A DNA stretch of 7,313 nucleotides from Pseudomonadota bacterium (GCA_023431725.1 JAEYVN010000424.1:1-7313), one strand, 5' to 3'; shown: positions 1-5,643, counted from the first letter of the stretch. Notes: a model not told the origin generated them from the sequence alone. Translations and numbers: made by a program.

Positions 1-1
1 G

Positions 2-547
2 GAGGCAGCAACGGCTCCAGCAGAAGAGCCGGCATCCGTTCAGGCTGTCCGTGACATCGTCGCCCCATCGGAACGGGAATTGGTACCGCCAACATCCGGA
101 TTGCCGCTTGCGATCGAGGGAGCCGAAGCGATCGTGGCATCCACTCCGCCGCCGGCCGAGGGCCTCGCAACGACTGCGCTGACGATGGCGACGCCGCCGA
201 AAACGGATACGCCGGCGACCGAAAGCAGGCCGGCGCGGACAGAGCAAACGGAACAGAGTGAGGAAGTAGTCGAGACGAAACCCGAACCACAGGCTGATCC
301 GCTGACAACCGGAAGCATCGCGATCCGCGAAGAGGACACTCCCTTGCCGCTGGCAAGACCAAAATTCAAGAATCCGATCGTCATTACCAAGCAGGCGAAA
401 AGACCCGCAAAGACAGCTCAGAAGCGGCGAATACGCCCCGCCCCGGCAAAACAGCAGCAGCAGGAAACGCCGCTGATTTTCCCGTTCAACCTCTTTGCCG
501 GGCAGCCAAACCAGACCACGCCGGCAGCGACGAAGCAGACACGCTGA
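2..547 (+). CDS. Unrecognised Pro/Ala/Thr-rich protein, 3' end only
   Basis: The reading frame is open from the first bases of the window to a TGA at 545-547, giving 181 residues of a protein whose start lies upstream. There is a possible internal TTG at 80 but no ribosome binding site supports it. The visible part is low-complexity: rich in Pro, Ala, Thr and Glu in its first two thirds, with a short 'DPLTTGSIAIREE' stretch. A strongly basic tail with several Lys/Arg pairs, a run of four Gln and a final hydrophobic patch (LIFPFNLFAG) follow. I recognise no domain, catalytic motif or membrane span. Such composition is common in rhizobial envelope or periplasmic proteins with disordered linkers, but that is inference. 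It reads in the same direction as the flavin monooxygenase gene 63 bp downstream, and no terminator is visible between them. The minus-strand frame over 40-390 is a Ser/Val/Gly-rich shadow. Confidence 0.62.
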   Translation, partial: EAATAPAEEPASVQAVRDIVAPSERELVPPTSGLPLAIEGAEAIVASTPPPAEGLATTALTMATPPKTDTPATESRPARTEQTEQSEEVVETKPEPQADPLTTGSIAIREEDTPLPLARPKFKNPIVITKQAKRPAKTAQKRRIRPAPAKQQQQETPLIFPFNLFAGQPNQTTPAATKQTR

Positions 548-610
548 CATTCCGGTTCAATCGGCCTACATCGGTTTCGCAATGTCTCTCTGCGCCGAAC
601 GAAGACCGAT

Positions 611-1639
611 ATGACAGCCCTTTCGATTCTCGATCTTTCTCCAGTCCCGGCCGGTGGCTCTCCCGCGCAGTCGCTGCGCAACAGCCTCGATCTCGCGCGC
701 CATGCCGACACGCTTGGTTTCACGCGCTACTGGCTCGCCGAGCATCACAACCTCGCGAATATCGCCAGTTCTGCGCCCGACATCATGATTGGTCAGATTG
801 CGGCGATCACAAAGAACATGCGCATCGGCTCCGGTGGCGTCATGCTGCCGAACCACGCGCCGCTCACCGTGGCGGAGCGCTTCAAGGTGCTTGAAGCATT
901 GTTTCCCGGCCGCATTGATCTCGGACTCGGACGCGCGCCGGGCACCGATCACGTGACGTCGATCGCGTTGCGGAGACGTCAGGATGTCGCCGAAGCCGAC
1001 GATTTCCTCGATCGTTTCCAGGAGTTGCTGCTGCTCGAGAACAACGGCTTCCCGGAGGATCATCCGTTCAGCAGCATTCGTGCGATGCCGACCGACGTGA
1101 CGCTGCCGCCGATCTTTCTGCTCGGCTCCAGCGATTACAGCGCGCAGCTTGCCGCTTCGATCGGCGCGGGGTTCTCATTCGCGCATCATTTCGCCAGCCA
1201 CGATGTCGCTGACGCGATGCAAGTCTATCGCGCGCGCTTCCAGCCATCGCAGCATCTCGCCAGGCCTTACGCCATTCTCGCCACGGCCGCCGTTGTCGCC
1301 GAGACAGCCGATGAAGCGGAGCGTCTCGCTTCCACCATCGATCTCAATTTCGTGCGCCGGGCCAAGGGCGTGTATGCGCCACTGGAAAGTCCCGAGGTTG
1401 CTCTGGCCTATGATTATTCACCCGTGGATCGCGAGCGCATCAAGCAGAACCGTATCCGACTTGCGGTGGGCACGCCGGCGATGGTGAAGGAGCGCCTCGA
1501 TGCCCTTGTCGCCGCCACGCAGGCCGATGAAGTCATGATCACCAGCATGCTCCATGACCATGACGCGCGGAAGCGTTCCTATACCCTGCTCGCGGAGGCT
1601 TTCTCCCTGTCACCTGCCCATGCTAAGCCGCCAGCCTGA
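611..1639 (+). CDS. LLM-class flavin-dependent monooxygenase, YhbW-like
   Basis: A 342-residue single-domain protein of the bacterial luciferase-like monooxygenase superfamily. These are TIM-barrel enzymes that use reduced FMN and O2 to oxidise an organic substrate. It matches the YhbW / 'luciferase family oxidoreductase group 1' branch in length (about 335 aa) and motifs: LSILDLSPV at the N-terminus (residues 4-12), WLAEHHN (41-47), [13 protein letters not shown] (73-85), AERF (88-91), [16 protein letters not shown] (98-113) and [13 protein letters not shown] (170-182). AEHHN and [12 protein letters not shown] are family hallmarks. There is no signal peptide, so it is cytoplasmic. The ATG at 611 has only a weak purine stretch (GAAGA) ahead of it but begins exactly where family members begin. 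The dienelactone hydrolase-family gene starts 28 bp downstream on the same strand, so the two are probably co-transcribed. The substrate cannot be told from sequence, and the flavin would have to come from a reductase encoded elsewhere. Confidence 0.92.
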   Translation: MTALSILDLSPVPAGGSPAQSLRNSLDLARHADTLGFTRYWLAEHHNLANIASSAPDIMIGQIAAITKNMRIGSGGVMLPNHAPLTVAERFKVLEALFPGRIDLGLGRAPGTDHVTSIALRRRQDVAEADDFLDRFQELLLLENNGFPEDHPFSSIRAMPTDVTLPPIFLLGSSDYSAQLAASIGAGFSFAHHFASHDVADAMQVYRARFQPSQHLARPYAILATAAVVAETADEAERLASTIDLNFVRRAKGVYAPLESPEVALAYDYSPVDRERIKQNRIRLAVGTPAMVKERLDALVAATQADEVMITSMLHDHDARKRSYTLLAEAFSLSPAHAKPPA

Positions 1640-1655
1640 TTGAGAAATCAAAGAC

Positions 1656-1661
1656 AGGGAG
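1656..1661 (+). promoter_or_regulatory. Ribosome binding site that fixes a TTG start
   Basis: AGGGAG lies 6 nt ahead of the TTG at 1668. The next in-frame ATG would be codon 94, far inside the conserved fold, and the residues after the TTG align with the N-terminus of dienelactone hydrolases. The TTG is therefore the likely start. Confidence 0.75.
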
Positions 1662-1667
1662 AGAGCC

Positions 1668-2339
1668 TTGGGCAAGCATTTGTCGCTCACCGCCAGTGAT
1701 GGTCATACGCTTGGTGCTTATCGCGCCGACCCGTCCGGCACGCCGAAGGGCGCGCTGGTGGTGATACAGGAGATTTTCGGGGTCAACAGCCATATCCGTA
1801 ATGTCTGCGATCGGATCGCCGCTCAGGGGTACGTCGCCATTGCGCCGGCGATCTTCGATCGCATCGAACGCGATTTCCAGTCGGGCTATTCAGCCGACGA
1901 AGTGGCCCACGCCCGGACATTCATCGGCAAGATCGACTGGAACACGATGTTGCTGGACGTACAGGCCGCCATGGATGACGTGAAGTCGGTCGGTCCGGTC
2001 GGCATTATCGGTTTTTGCCTGGGCGGCAGCGTCGCTTTTCTTGCAGCCACACGCCTCGATGGCTTGGCCGCATCGGCAGCCTTCTATGGCGGCGCCATCG
2101 TCAAGTTCGCCGACGAGAAACCGAAATGCCCCGTGCAGATGCATTTCGGCGAACAGGACACCGGCATCCCGATGTCGGATGTCGAGATCATCAAGCAGAA
2201 GCGGCCGGACACGGAAATCTTTGTCTATCCTGCTGGCCACGGCTTCTGCTGCGACGAGCGGTCCGCCTTCAACGAAGAGAGCGCCAAACTGGCGTGGCAG
2301 CGCACCTATGAGTTCTTCGCCAAGACCATCACGTCATGA
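1668..2339 (+). CDS. Dienelactone hydrolase family protein
   Basis: A 223-residue alpha/beta hydrolase of the dienelactone hydrolase (carboxymethylenebutenolidase-like) family, close to the usual length of about 230. The Cys-Asp-His triad of the family is in place: nucleophile Cys117 in GFCLGGS, Asp164 in HFGEQDTGIP, and His191 in PAGHGFCCDE. The conserved Glu35 in QEIFGVN, which in the Pseudomonas enzyme pairs with the nucleophilic Cys, is also present. No signal peptide; cytoplasmic. In the classical case the enzyme opens dienelactone to maleylacetate in chloroaromatic breakdown, but most chromosomal homologues act on unknown esters or lactones. No other chlorocatechol gene is visible, so the substrate is left open. 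It starts at TTG behind a good ribosome binding site, 28 bp after the flavin monooxygenase gene, and probably shares its transcript. Its stop lies 11 bp from the stop of the convergent export lipoprotein gene, inside a perfect palindrome. Confidence 0.93.
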   Translation: MGKHLSLTASDGHTLGAYRADPSGTPKGALVVIQEIFGVNSHIRNVCDRIAAQGYVAIAPAIFDRIERDFQSGYSADEVAHARTFIGKIDWNTMLLDVQAAMDDVKSVGPVGIIGFCLGGSVAFLAATRLDGLAASAAFYGGAIVKFADEKPKCPVQMHFGEQDTGIPMSDVEIIKQKRPDTEIFVYPAGHGFCCDERSAFNEESAKLAWQRTYEFFAKTITS

Positions 2340-2344
2340 CGTGA
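2329..2344. repeat. Perfect 16-bp palindrome at convergent gene ends
   Basis: TCACGTCATGACGTGA is a perfect dyad with no spacer. It covers the last codons and stop (2337-2339) of the hydrolase gene and reaches into the 11-bp gap before the stop of the convergent lipoprotein gene at 2351. As RNA it could fold only a short stem (about 6 bp around a CATG loop) and no T-tract follows on either strand, so it is a poor intrinsic terminator. It may be a protein-binding site or chance. Confidence 0.4.
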
Positions 2345-2350
2345 GGCGGC

Positions 2351-2986
2351 TCAGAACCACCGCTCTTTCACAGTGATGGTGTCGCCCGGACGCATTGGAT
2401 AGTCGGGCGGCACCGGTCCACGCATCGTCTGTCCATTGAAGCTGCGCGCGAGAATGATGTCGGTCTTGCTCGCGCGCGGCGCAAAGCCGCCGGCAATCGC
2501 AACGGCCGCTTCGACCGTCATGTTCGGCACATACGGATATTGTCCCGGCGCATTGACCTCGCCGAGGATGAAGAACGGCCGGTAGGCTTCGACTTCCACC
2601 GACACATGCGGATTGCGGATATAGCCGTTGCGCAGGCGGCCCGAGATGGCCCGCGCCAGTTCCGAGGTGGTGAGGCCACGAGCCGGCACGGAACCGATCA
2701 ACGAAATCGACACATTGCCTGCGGCATCGACAATATAGGAATTGGTCAGACCATCCTGCCCGAACACCTGCACACGAAGCCGGTCACCGGCATCGAGCTG
2801 GTAGGGCGCATCATATCCGGTCAATGCTGCGGCCGGTGTGTACGGGCCGCCAGCCGCAACCTGGACCGGAACCTGTTCCGCGACGACCTGCTGTTCGACA
2901 TAGGCCTGCCGCTGCGCGCAGCCAGCCAAAGCCAGCGCGACCGCAACGGTCATGGAGAAGCGGCAAAACTGGACATGAGGCCGCAT
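2351..2986 (-). CDS. Short polysaccharide export lipoprotein (GumB/Wza type)
   Basis: A 211-residue outer-membrane polysaccharide export protein. The N-terminus has a hydrophobic stretch ending in a lipobox (LALAGC, Cys23), so the mature protein should be a lipid-anchored periplasmic/outer-membrane protein. After a Val/Gln-rich linker comes a Poly_export domain, starting at YQLDAGDRLRVQVFGQDGL (62-80), including VDAAGNVSISLIGSV (86-100), and ending near NPHVSVEV (125-132). A single SLBB-type domain follows: FFILGEVNAPGQYPYVPNMTV (138-158) through MRPGDTITVKERW. The length matches GumB-like proteins (about 210 aa) rather than full Wza (about 380 aa with a C-terminal helix), so it lacks the helix that forms the Wza outer-membrane pore. 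The start at 2986 has no clear ribosome binding site; Met12 (2953) would still leave a signal peptide, and neither is decisive. No Wzc/GumC kinase, flippase or glycosyltransferase is in the window. It lies 69 bp downstream of yqhA and may be partly co-transcribed with it. Confidence 0.93.
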   Translation of the reverse strand: MRPHVQFCRFSMTVAVALALAGCAQRQAYVEQQVVAEQVPVQVAAGGPYTPAAALTGYDAPYQLDAGDRLRVQVFGQDGLTNSYIVDAAGNVSISLIGSVPARGLTTSELARAISGRLRNGYIRNPHVSVEVEAYRPFFILGEVNAPGQYPYVPNMTVEAAVAIAGGFAPRASKTDIILARSFNGQTMRGPVPPDYPMRPGDTITVKERWF

Positions 2987-3015
2987 CGGCGAATCCGGGC
3001 AAAAGTTCAGCCCTG

Positions 3016-3037
3016 ATTAACGCCGTGCATGGTTAAT
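3016..3037. promoter_or_regulatory. Operator-like inverted repeat ATTAAC-N10-GTTAAT
   Basis: Perfect 6+6 bp inverted repeat (ATTAAC at 3016-3021, GTTAAT at 3032-3037) with a 10-bp spacer. The half-site centres are 16 bp apart, which suits a dimeric helix-turn-helix regulator. It sits in the AT-rich 69-bp gap between yqhA and the export lipoprotein gene, about 30-50 bp upstream of the latter's ATG. TTAAC is also the half-site of CtrA, but the TTAA-N7-TTAA spacing is not met. No confident -35/-10 pair was found nearby. Confidence 0.35.
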
Positions 3038-3055
3038 AAAATCTCACCCGCGGAT

Positions 3056-3610
3056 TTATTTTGCGTCGGCCCGCGCAAGCTTGCGCTTTGACGGCGGGTG
3101 TTCCTCCGGCGGCTTGCTCTTCTCCGACACACGATCGGAGATCGCGATGACCAACATCGAACCGAGGAAGACGACGTGGATACCGGCAAGCCACCACAGC
3201 TTCTTGTCGTCGTAGCTGCCGATATTCATGAACGCCTTCAGCACCTGGATGGCCGAGATCGCCACGATCGACGACATCAGCTTCATCTTGAGACCACCGA
3301 AATCGACCTTGGTCATCCATTCCGGCCGATCGTGCGATTCGATCTCGATCCGCGAGACGAAATTCTCGTAGCCGGAAAAGATGACGATCAGGACCAGATT
3401 GCCGACCAGCACGAGATCGATCAGCGCCAGCACACCGAGGATGACTTCGGATTCGGACGCGATGTGAATCTTGACGACGAACATAAAGAGCTGAACGACG
3501 AAATGGATCAGCAGCAACAACAGGCTGATGACCAGACCGATATAGAACGGCGCCAGCAACCAGCGGCTCTGAAACAAAAATGTTTCGAGAAAGTACTCGT
3601 ATTTTCGCAT
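3056..3610 (-). CDS. yqhA: UPF0114 family inner-membrane protein, YqhA-like
   Basis: A 184-residue integral membrane protein of the UPF0114/YqhA family (E. coli YqhA is about 164 aa), whose function is not established. It begins MRKYEYFLE with a typical family N-terminus. Likely membrane segments lie at about residues 17-45, 54-79, 109-128 and 139-158. The conserved signatures GYENFVSRI (80-88) and FGGLKMKLMSSIVAIS (104-119) followed by IQVLKAFMN are clear. The tail after residue 160 is hydrophilic, Lys/Pro-rich and probably cytoplasmic. The frame stays open for another 66 codons upstream, but that stretch would run through the msrA terminator and lacks family similarity. The ATG at 3610 has a GAGGGG ribosome binding site just upstream. 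It lies after the msrA terminator, so it should have its own promoter in 3620-3690, though I could not pick one with confidence. Confidence 0.92.
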   Translation of the reverse strand: MRKYEYFLETFLFQSRWLLAPFYIGLVISLLLLLIHFVVQLFMFVVKIHIASESEVILGVLALIDLVLVGNLVLIVIFSGYENFVSRIEIESHDRPEWMTKVDFGGLKMKLMSSIVAISAIQVLKAFMNIGSYDDKKLWWLAGIHVVFLGSMLVIAISDRVSEKSKPPEEHPPSKRKLARADAK

Positions 3611-3687
3611 GTGCCCCTCACTGCAAAAAGATGGCACCAATGCCGTGACGGGGCAATGTCTGCCGCGCAGCCACAAATTTTGTCGCA

Positions 3688-3717
3688 ATAAAAAAGGTGG
3701 GGCGTAAAGCCCCACCT
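3688..3717 (-). terminator. Intrinsic terminator of msrA
   Basis: A perfect 9-bp stem: AGGTGGGGC (3695-3703) pairs with GCCCCACCT (3709-3717) around a 5-nt loop. Read on the minus strand, the stem is followed directly by TTTTTTATT, the classic Rho-independent layout. It lies 30 bp past the msrA stop. On the plus strand no T-tract follows, so it acts in one direction and isolates msrA from yqhA. Confidence 0.93.
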
Positions 3718-3747
3718 GCTTGCTACTCAAGCGATCGCCTGCACTGG

Positions 3748-4407
3748 TCAGGCCGCGACAACGCCGGTGCCGATCGGGCAACTCACGCCGGTTCCGCCAA
3801 GACCGCAATAACCGAACGGATTTTTGGCGAGATACTGCTGGTGGTAGTCTTCGGCGAAGAAGAACTCCGACGCATCGAGAATTTCCGTCGTGATGTCGCC
3901 ATAACGCTTGTCGGCCAGCGCCTTGGCATACATCGCCTTCGACTCTTCCGCAGTTTTGCGCTGGGCATCGTTGAAGACATAGATGCCCGATCGATATTGC
4001 GTGCCGATATCGTTGCCCTGCCGCATCCCCTGGGTCGGGTTGTGGCTCTCCCAGAAGGTTTTCAGCAGCGTCTCATAGGAAATCTTCTTCGGGTCGAACA
4101 CGACCAGCACAACCTCGTTATGGCCAGTCCGGCCGGAGCACACTTCCTCATAGGTCGGGTTCGGCGTATGGCCGGCAGCATAGCCGACGGCGGTGACATA
4201 GACGCCGTCACCCAGCTCCCAGAATTTCCGCTCGGCGCCCCAGAAGCACCCCATACCGAACACCGCGATTTCCGCGCCCGCCGGATACGGTCCCTTGAGC
4301 GGGTTGCCGTTGACGAAATGATGGGTCGCGGTCGGAATGGGCGTGGCGCGGCCGGGCAATGCCTCGGCCTTCGTCGGAATGGTCAGCGATTTTTTGAACA
4401 TCAGCAT
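3748..4407 (-). CDS. msrA: Peptide methionine (S)-S-oxide reductase MsrA
   Basis: A 219-residue MsrA that reduces the S-epimer of methionine sulfoxide in proteins and free methionine, with electrons from thioredoxin; cytoplasmic, no signal peptide. The catalytic Cys54 is in the hallmark GCFWG (53-57). Other conserved blocks are [18 protein letters not shown] (75-92), TGHNEVV (94-100), the acceptor block [15 protein letters not shown] (119-133), GTQYRS (135-140), and [15 protein letters not shown] (188-202). Cys201 and Cys210 match the resolving and recycling cysteines of the long E. coli-type enzyme (Cys198, Cys206), so a three-cysteine thioredoxin-dependent cycle is expected; the spacing is one residue longer than in E. 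coli. The N-terminal [18 protein letters not shown] is also of the long type. The frame is open for 66 more codons upstream, but the ATG at 4407 has a strong GGAGGG site 6 nt away and matches family starts (a second ATG at 4401 is possible). The gene is monocistronic, with its own terminator. Confidence 0.98.
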   Translation of the reverse strand: MLMFKKSLTIPTKAEALPGRATPIPTATHHFVNGNPLKGPYPAGAEIAVFGMGCFWGAERKFWELGDGVYVTAVGYAAGHTPNPTYEEVCSGRTGHNEVVLVVFDPKKISYETLLKTFWESHNPTQGMRQGNDIGTQYRSGIYVFNDAQRKTAEESKAMYAKALADKRYGDITTEILDASEFFFAEDYHQQYLAKNPFGYCGLGGTGVSCPIGTGVVAA

Positions 4408-4413
4408 GAAAGA

Positions 4414-4419
4414 CCCTCC
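4414..4419 (-). promoter_or_regulatory. Ribosome binding site that sets the msrA start
   Basis: GGAGGG on the minus strand ends 6 nt before the ATG at 4407. It decides against the longer open frame that would begin near 4605 and run across the divergent promoter region. Confidence 0.85.
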
Positions 4420-4432
4420 AAAATCTGATGCT

Positions 4433-4438
4433 AATATA
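4433..4438 (-). promoter_or_regulatory. Possible -10 box of msrA
   Basis: TATATT on the minus strand, 25 bp upstream of the msrA ATG and in the only AT-rich patch of the divergent region. No good -35 hexamer lies 16-18 bp upstream; that stretch is instead taken by the inverted repeat at 4450-4480. The -10 call rests on one hexamer and is tentative. Confidence 0.35.
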
Positions 4439-4449
4439 GTGTCGAAGAT

Positions 4450-4480
4450 ACCGGTCTGCACGGGGCCGCCGCACACCGGT
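4450..4480. repeat. Imperfect 10+10 bp inverted repeat between msrA and GlcG-like gene
   Basis: ACCGGTCTGC (4450-4459) pairs with GCACACCGGT (4471-4480) at 9 of 10 positions around an 11-nt GC-rich centre. Each arm contains the palindrome ACCGGT, so the hexamer appears twice, 25 bp apart. It would overlie the -35 region of msrA if the TATATT at 4433-4438 is the -10 box, and lies about 115 bp upstream of the GlcG-like ATG. It is a candidate operator for either gene or both. Confidence 0.4.
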
Positions 4481-4594
4481 TGGCAACGAATAGACTCTAT
4501 GGCGAAAGGCCGCTCCGTCTTCCCCTTGTCCGTTGTTCCCCCTATGCTGCCCGCCGACTCGGCCGCCCGGCCCGCGGCCCGTTCAGGAGATGCC

Positions 4595-5092
4595 ATGACG
4601 TTCAAGCTGCCTGCGCTCGCGCTTGCCGCGTTCCTGTTTGCAGGACCTGCCGCTGCCCAGCAGTCGGCACCGCCGCCTTACGGACCGCCCATTACGCTGG
4701 ACCTGGCCAAGAAGGTCGTGGCGGCTGCTGAGGCTGAAGCCGTCAAGAACAACTGGCAGGTGTCGATTGCCGTCATCGACAGCGGCGGCCATCTCGTCAT
4801 GCTCCAGAAGCTGGACAACACCCAGTTGGTCTCGATCCGCGTATCCGAGAGCAAGGCCAAGACCGCTCTCGGCTTCCGGCTGCCGACCAAGATGCTGGAA
4901 GATGCCGTGGCAGCGGGTGGGGCCGGTACCCGCCTCCTCGCGCTTCAGGATGTCGCGCCCTTCGAAGGCGGTTTCCCGATCATCGTCGACGGCAAGATCA
5001 TCGGCGCCATTGGCGTGGCCGGGGTCTTTTCGGCCCAGGACGCACAGATCGCCCGTGCCGGCCTGGCCGCAATCGAGAATCCTAGCCGATAA
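4595..5092 (+). CDS. Secreted GlcG/HbpS-type (DUF336) heme-binding family protein
   Basis: A 165-residue protein with a Sec signal peptide (Lys4, hydrophobic [13 protein letters not shown], predicted cleavage after AAA at about residue 21), then one GlcG/HbpS domain (Haem_degrading / DUF336). Family hallmarks are [18 protein letters not shown] (37-54), [14 protein letters not shown] (57-70), the SKAKTAL block (86-92) and [19 protein letters not shown] (125-143), ending in the usual [13 protein letters not shown] helix. It should act in the periplasm. Streptomyces HbpS binds heme and iron and senses redox stress with a two-component system; GlcG itself sits in the glycolate operon with unknown function. 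Whether this copy binds heme is not shown by the sequence. The ATG at 4595 has AGGAGA four nt upstream and directly precedes the signal peptide; the longer open frame from 4337 is antisense to msrA. It is divergent from msrA and convergent with the small membrane protein gene. Confidence 0.9.
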   Translation: MTFKLPALALAAFLFAGPAAAQQSAPPPYGPPITLDLAKKVVAAAEAEAVKNNWQVSIAVIDSGGHLVMLQKLDNTQLVSIRVSESKAKTALGFRLPTKMLEDAVAAGGAGTRLLALQDVAPFEGGFPIIVDGKIIGAIGVAGVFSAQDAQIARAGLAAIENPSR

Positions 5093-5101
5093 GTCTGCAG
5101 C

Positions 5102-5124
5102 TAGGGGCGGCCCAGACGCCCCTA
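5102..5124. terminator. GC-rich hairpin between convergent genes, possible bidirectional terminator
   Basis: TAGGGGCG (5102-5109) and CGCCCCTA (5117-5124) form a perfect 8-bp stem with a 7-nt loop, 9 bp after the stop of the GlcG-like gene. The right arm contains the stop codon (5122-5124, read as TAG on the minus strand) of the small membrane protein gene. Neither strand shows a T-tract after the stem, so it is at best a weak or factor-assisted terminator, or a 3'-end stabilising hairpin. Confidence 0.5.
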
Positions 5125-5439
5125 CCGAGCATAGCCGATCAGTGGCTTTCGCTTGCGTCCGAGCAGGATGAAGATCGTTCCGACGATGCCGAAAATCAGC
5201 CAGGACGGCTGATCGAGAATGGTCGTGAAGCCGGGGTCCCAGGCCTGCGCCGGCAAGCTGGTCTGGATGCTTGCCTGCACCGCCTGCAAACTTGCCGCGT
5301 TGACGTCCGTCCAGAGCTGGCCGAGCTTGTAGATATAGATCCGGCTATCGGCGATGGATTTGGCGCCGTCATACACCAACAGAATAAAGCCCGCGGCTAA
5401 CGCAACGACGCCGATCAGGCGGAGCAATGAACGAATCAT
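5122..5439 (-). CDS. Small two-helix membrane protein of unknown function
   Basis: A 105-residue protein with a short basic N-terminus (Met-Ile-Arg, Arg7), a first hydrophobic helix at about residues 8-23, a central soluble region of about 50 residues, and a second helix at about 79-94. It ends in a basic tail (GRKRKPLIGYAR). The central part has LGQLW (39-43) and AWDPGFTTILDQPSW (66-80), with a Trp-Asp-Pro motif ahead of helix two. The layout predicts both ends in the cytoplasm and the middle in the periplasm. I recall similar small proteins with WDP and a terminal IGY/R motif in alphaproteobacterial genomes, but can name no function. The ATG at 5439 is preferred over the longer frame to 5550: it has GGGGAAG 6 nt upstream and starts right at the helix-one leader. 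It is convergent with the GlcG-like gene and divergent from maeB. Confidence 0.75.
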   Translation of the reverse strand: MIRSLLRLIGVVALAAGFILLVYDGAKSIADSRIYIYKLGQLWTDVNAASLQAVQASIQTSLPAQAWDPGFTTILDQPSWLIFGIVGTIFILLGRKRKPLIGYAR

Positions 5440-5643
5440 GATTGGCTTCCCCGAACCTTGGATATAGGAGCGGCTCGGCGCGGACGCGAGTGGCGTTTTG
5501 ATACCGTCCACGAAGAAGCCGTCAGAAGGATTGGACGTCGCCCGATCCATTCCGGTTCATCCACTTGAGGCCCCTGCGTTTGTTCCGCTAACGTCCCACG
5601 CGAGCACGACCTCAAAAACATCAAGTGCCCCCAAGGAGTTGCA
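5440..5643. other. Divergent intergenic region upstream of maeB
   Basis: At 204 bp this is the longest gene-free stretch in the window, and it must hold the start signals of maeB (plus) and the small membrane protein gene (minus). I found no convincing -35/-10 pair, no riboswitch-like fold and no credible small ORF. It contains the 12-mer CATTCCGGTTCA at 5548-5559, also present at 548-559. An AAGGAG site at 5633-5638 serves maeB. Confidence 0.6.

Noticed and set aside
40..390. Minus-strand open frame over the first gene
   Set aside because: Ser/Val/Gly-rich composition typical of the complement of a Pro/Ala/Thr-rich gene; no ribosome binding site or family match, while the plus frame is open through the window edge.
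3673..3683. ACAAA-T-TTTGT dyad upstream of yqhA
   Set aside because: Only 5+5 bp in a short AT-rich patch; too likely by chance to call a regulatory site.
3611..3808. N-terminal extension of yqhA by 66 residues
   Set aside because: It would pass through the msrA terminator hairpin and into msrA; homologues begin at MRKYE.
3098..4428. Plus-strand open frames (3098-3691 and 3697-4428) antisense to yqhA and msrA
   Set aside because: They mirror well-recognised minus-strand genes, and their His/Asp/Arg-rich translations match nothing; the second also runs over the msrA terminator region.
4526..4548. TTGTCC ... TATGCT as promoter of the GlcG-like gene
   Set aside because: The spacing is only 11 bp, far from the usual 16-18 bp.
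4408..4605. N-terminal extension of msrA by 66 residues
   Set aside because: It would cross the divergent promoter region, has no family similarity and is made unnecessary by the strong ribosome binding site before 4407.
5562..5627. CACTTGA / TCAAGTG inverted repeat upstream of maeB
   Set aside because: Seven-bp arms 52 bp apart; many such pairs are expected by chance and no further pairing extends it.
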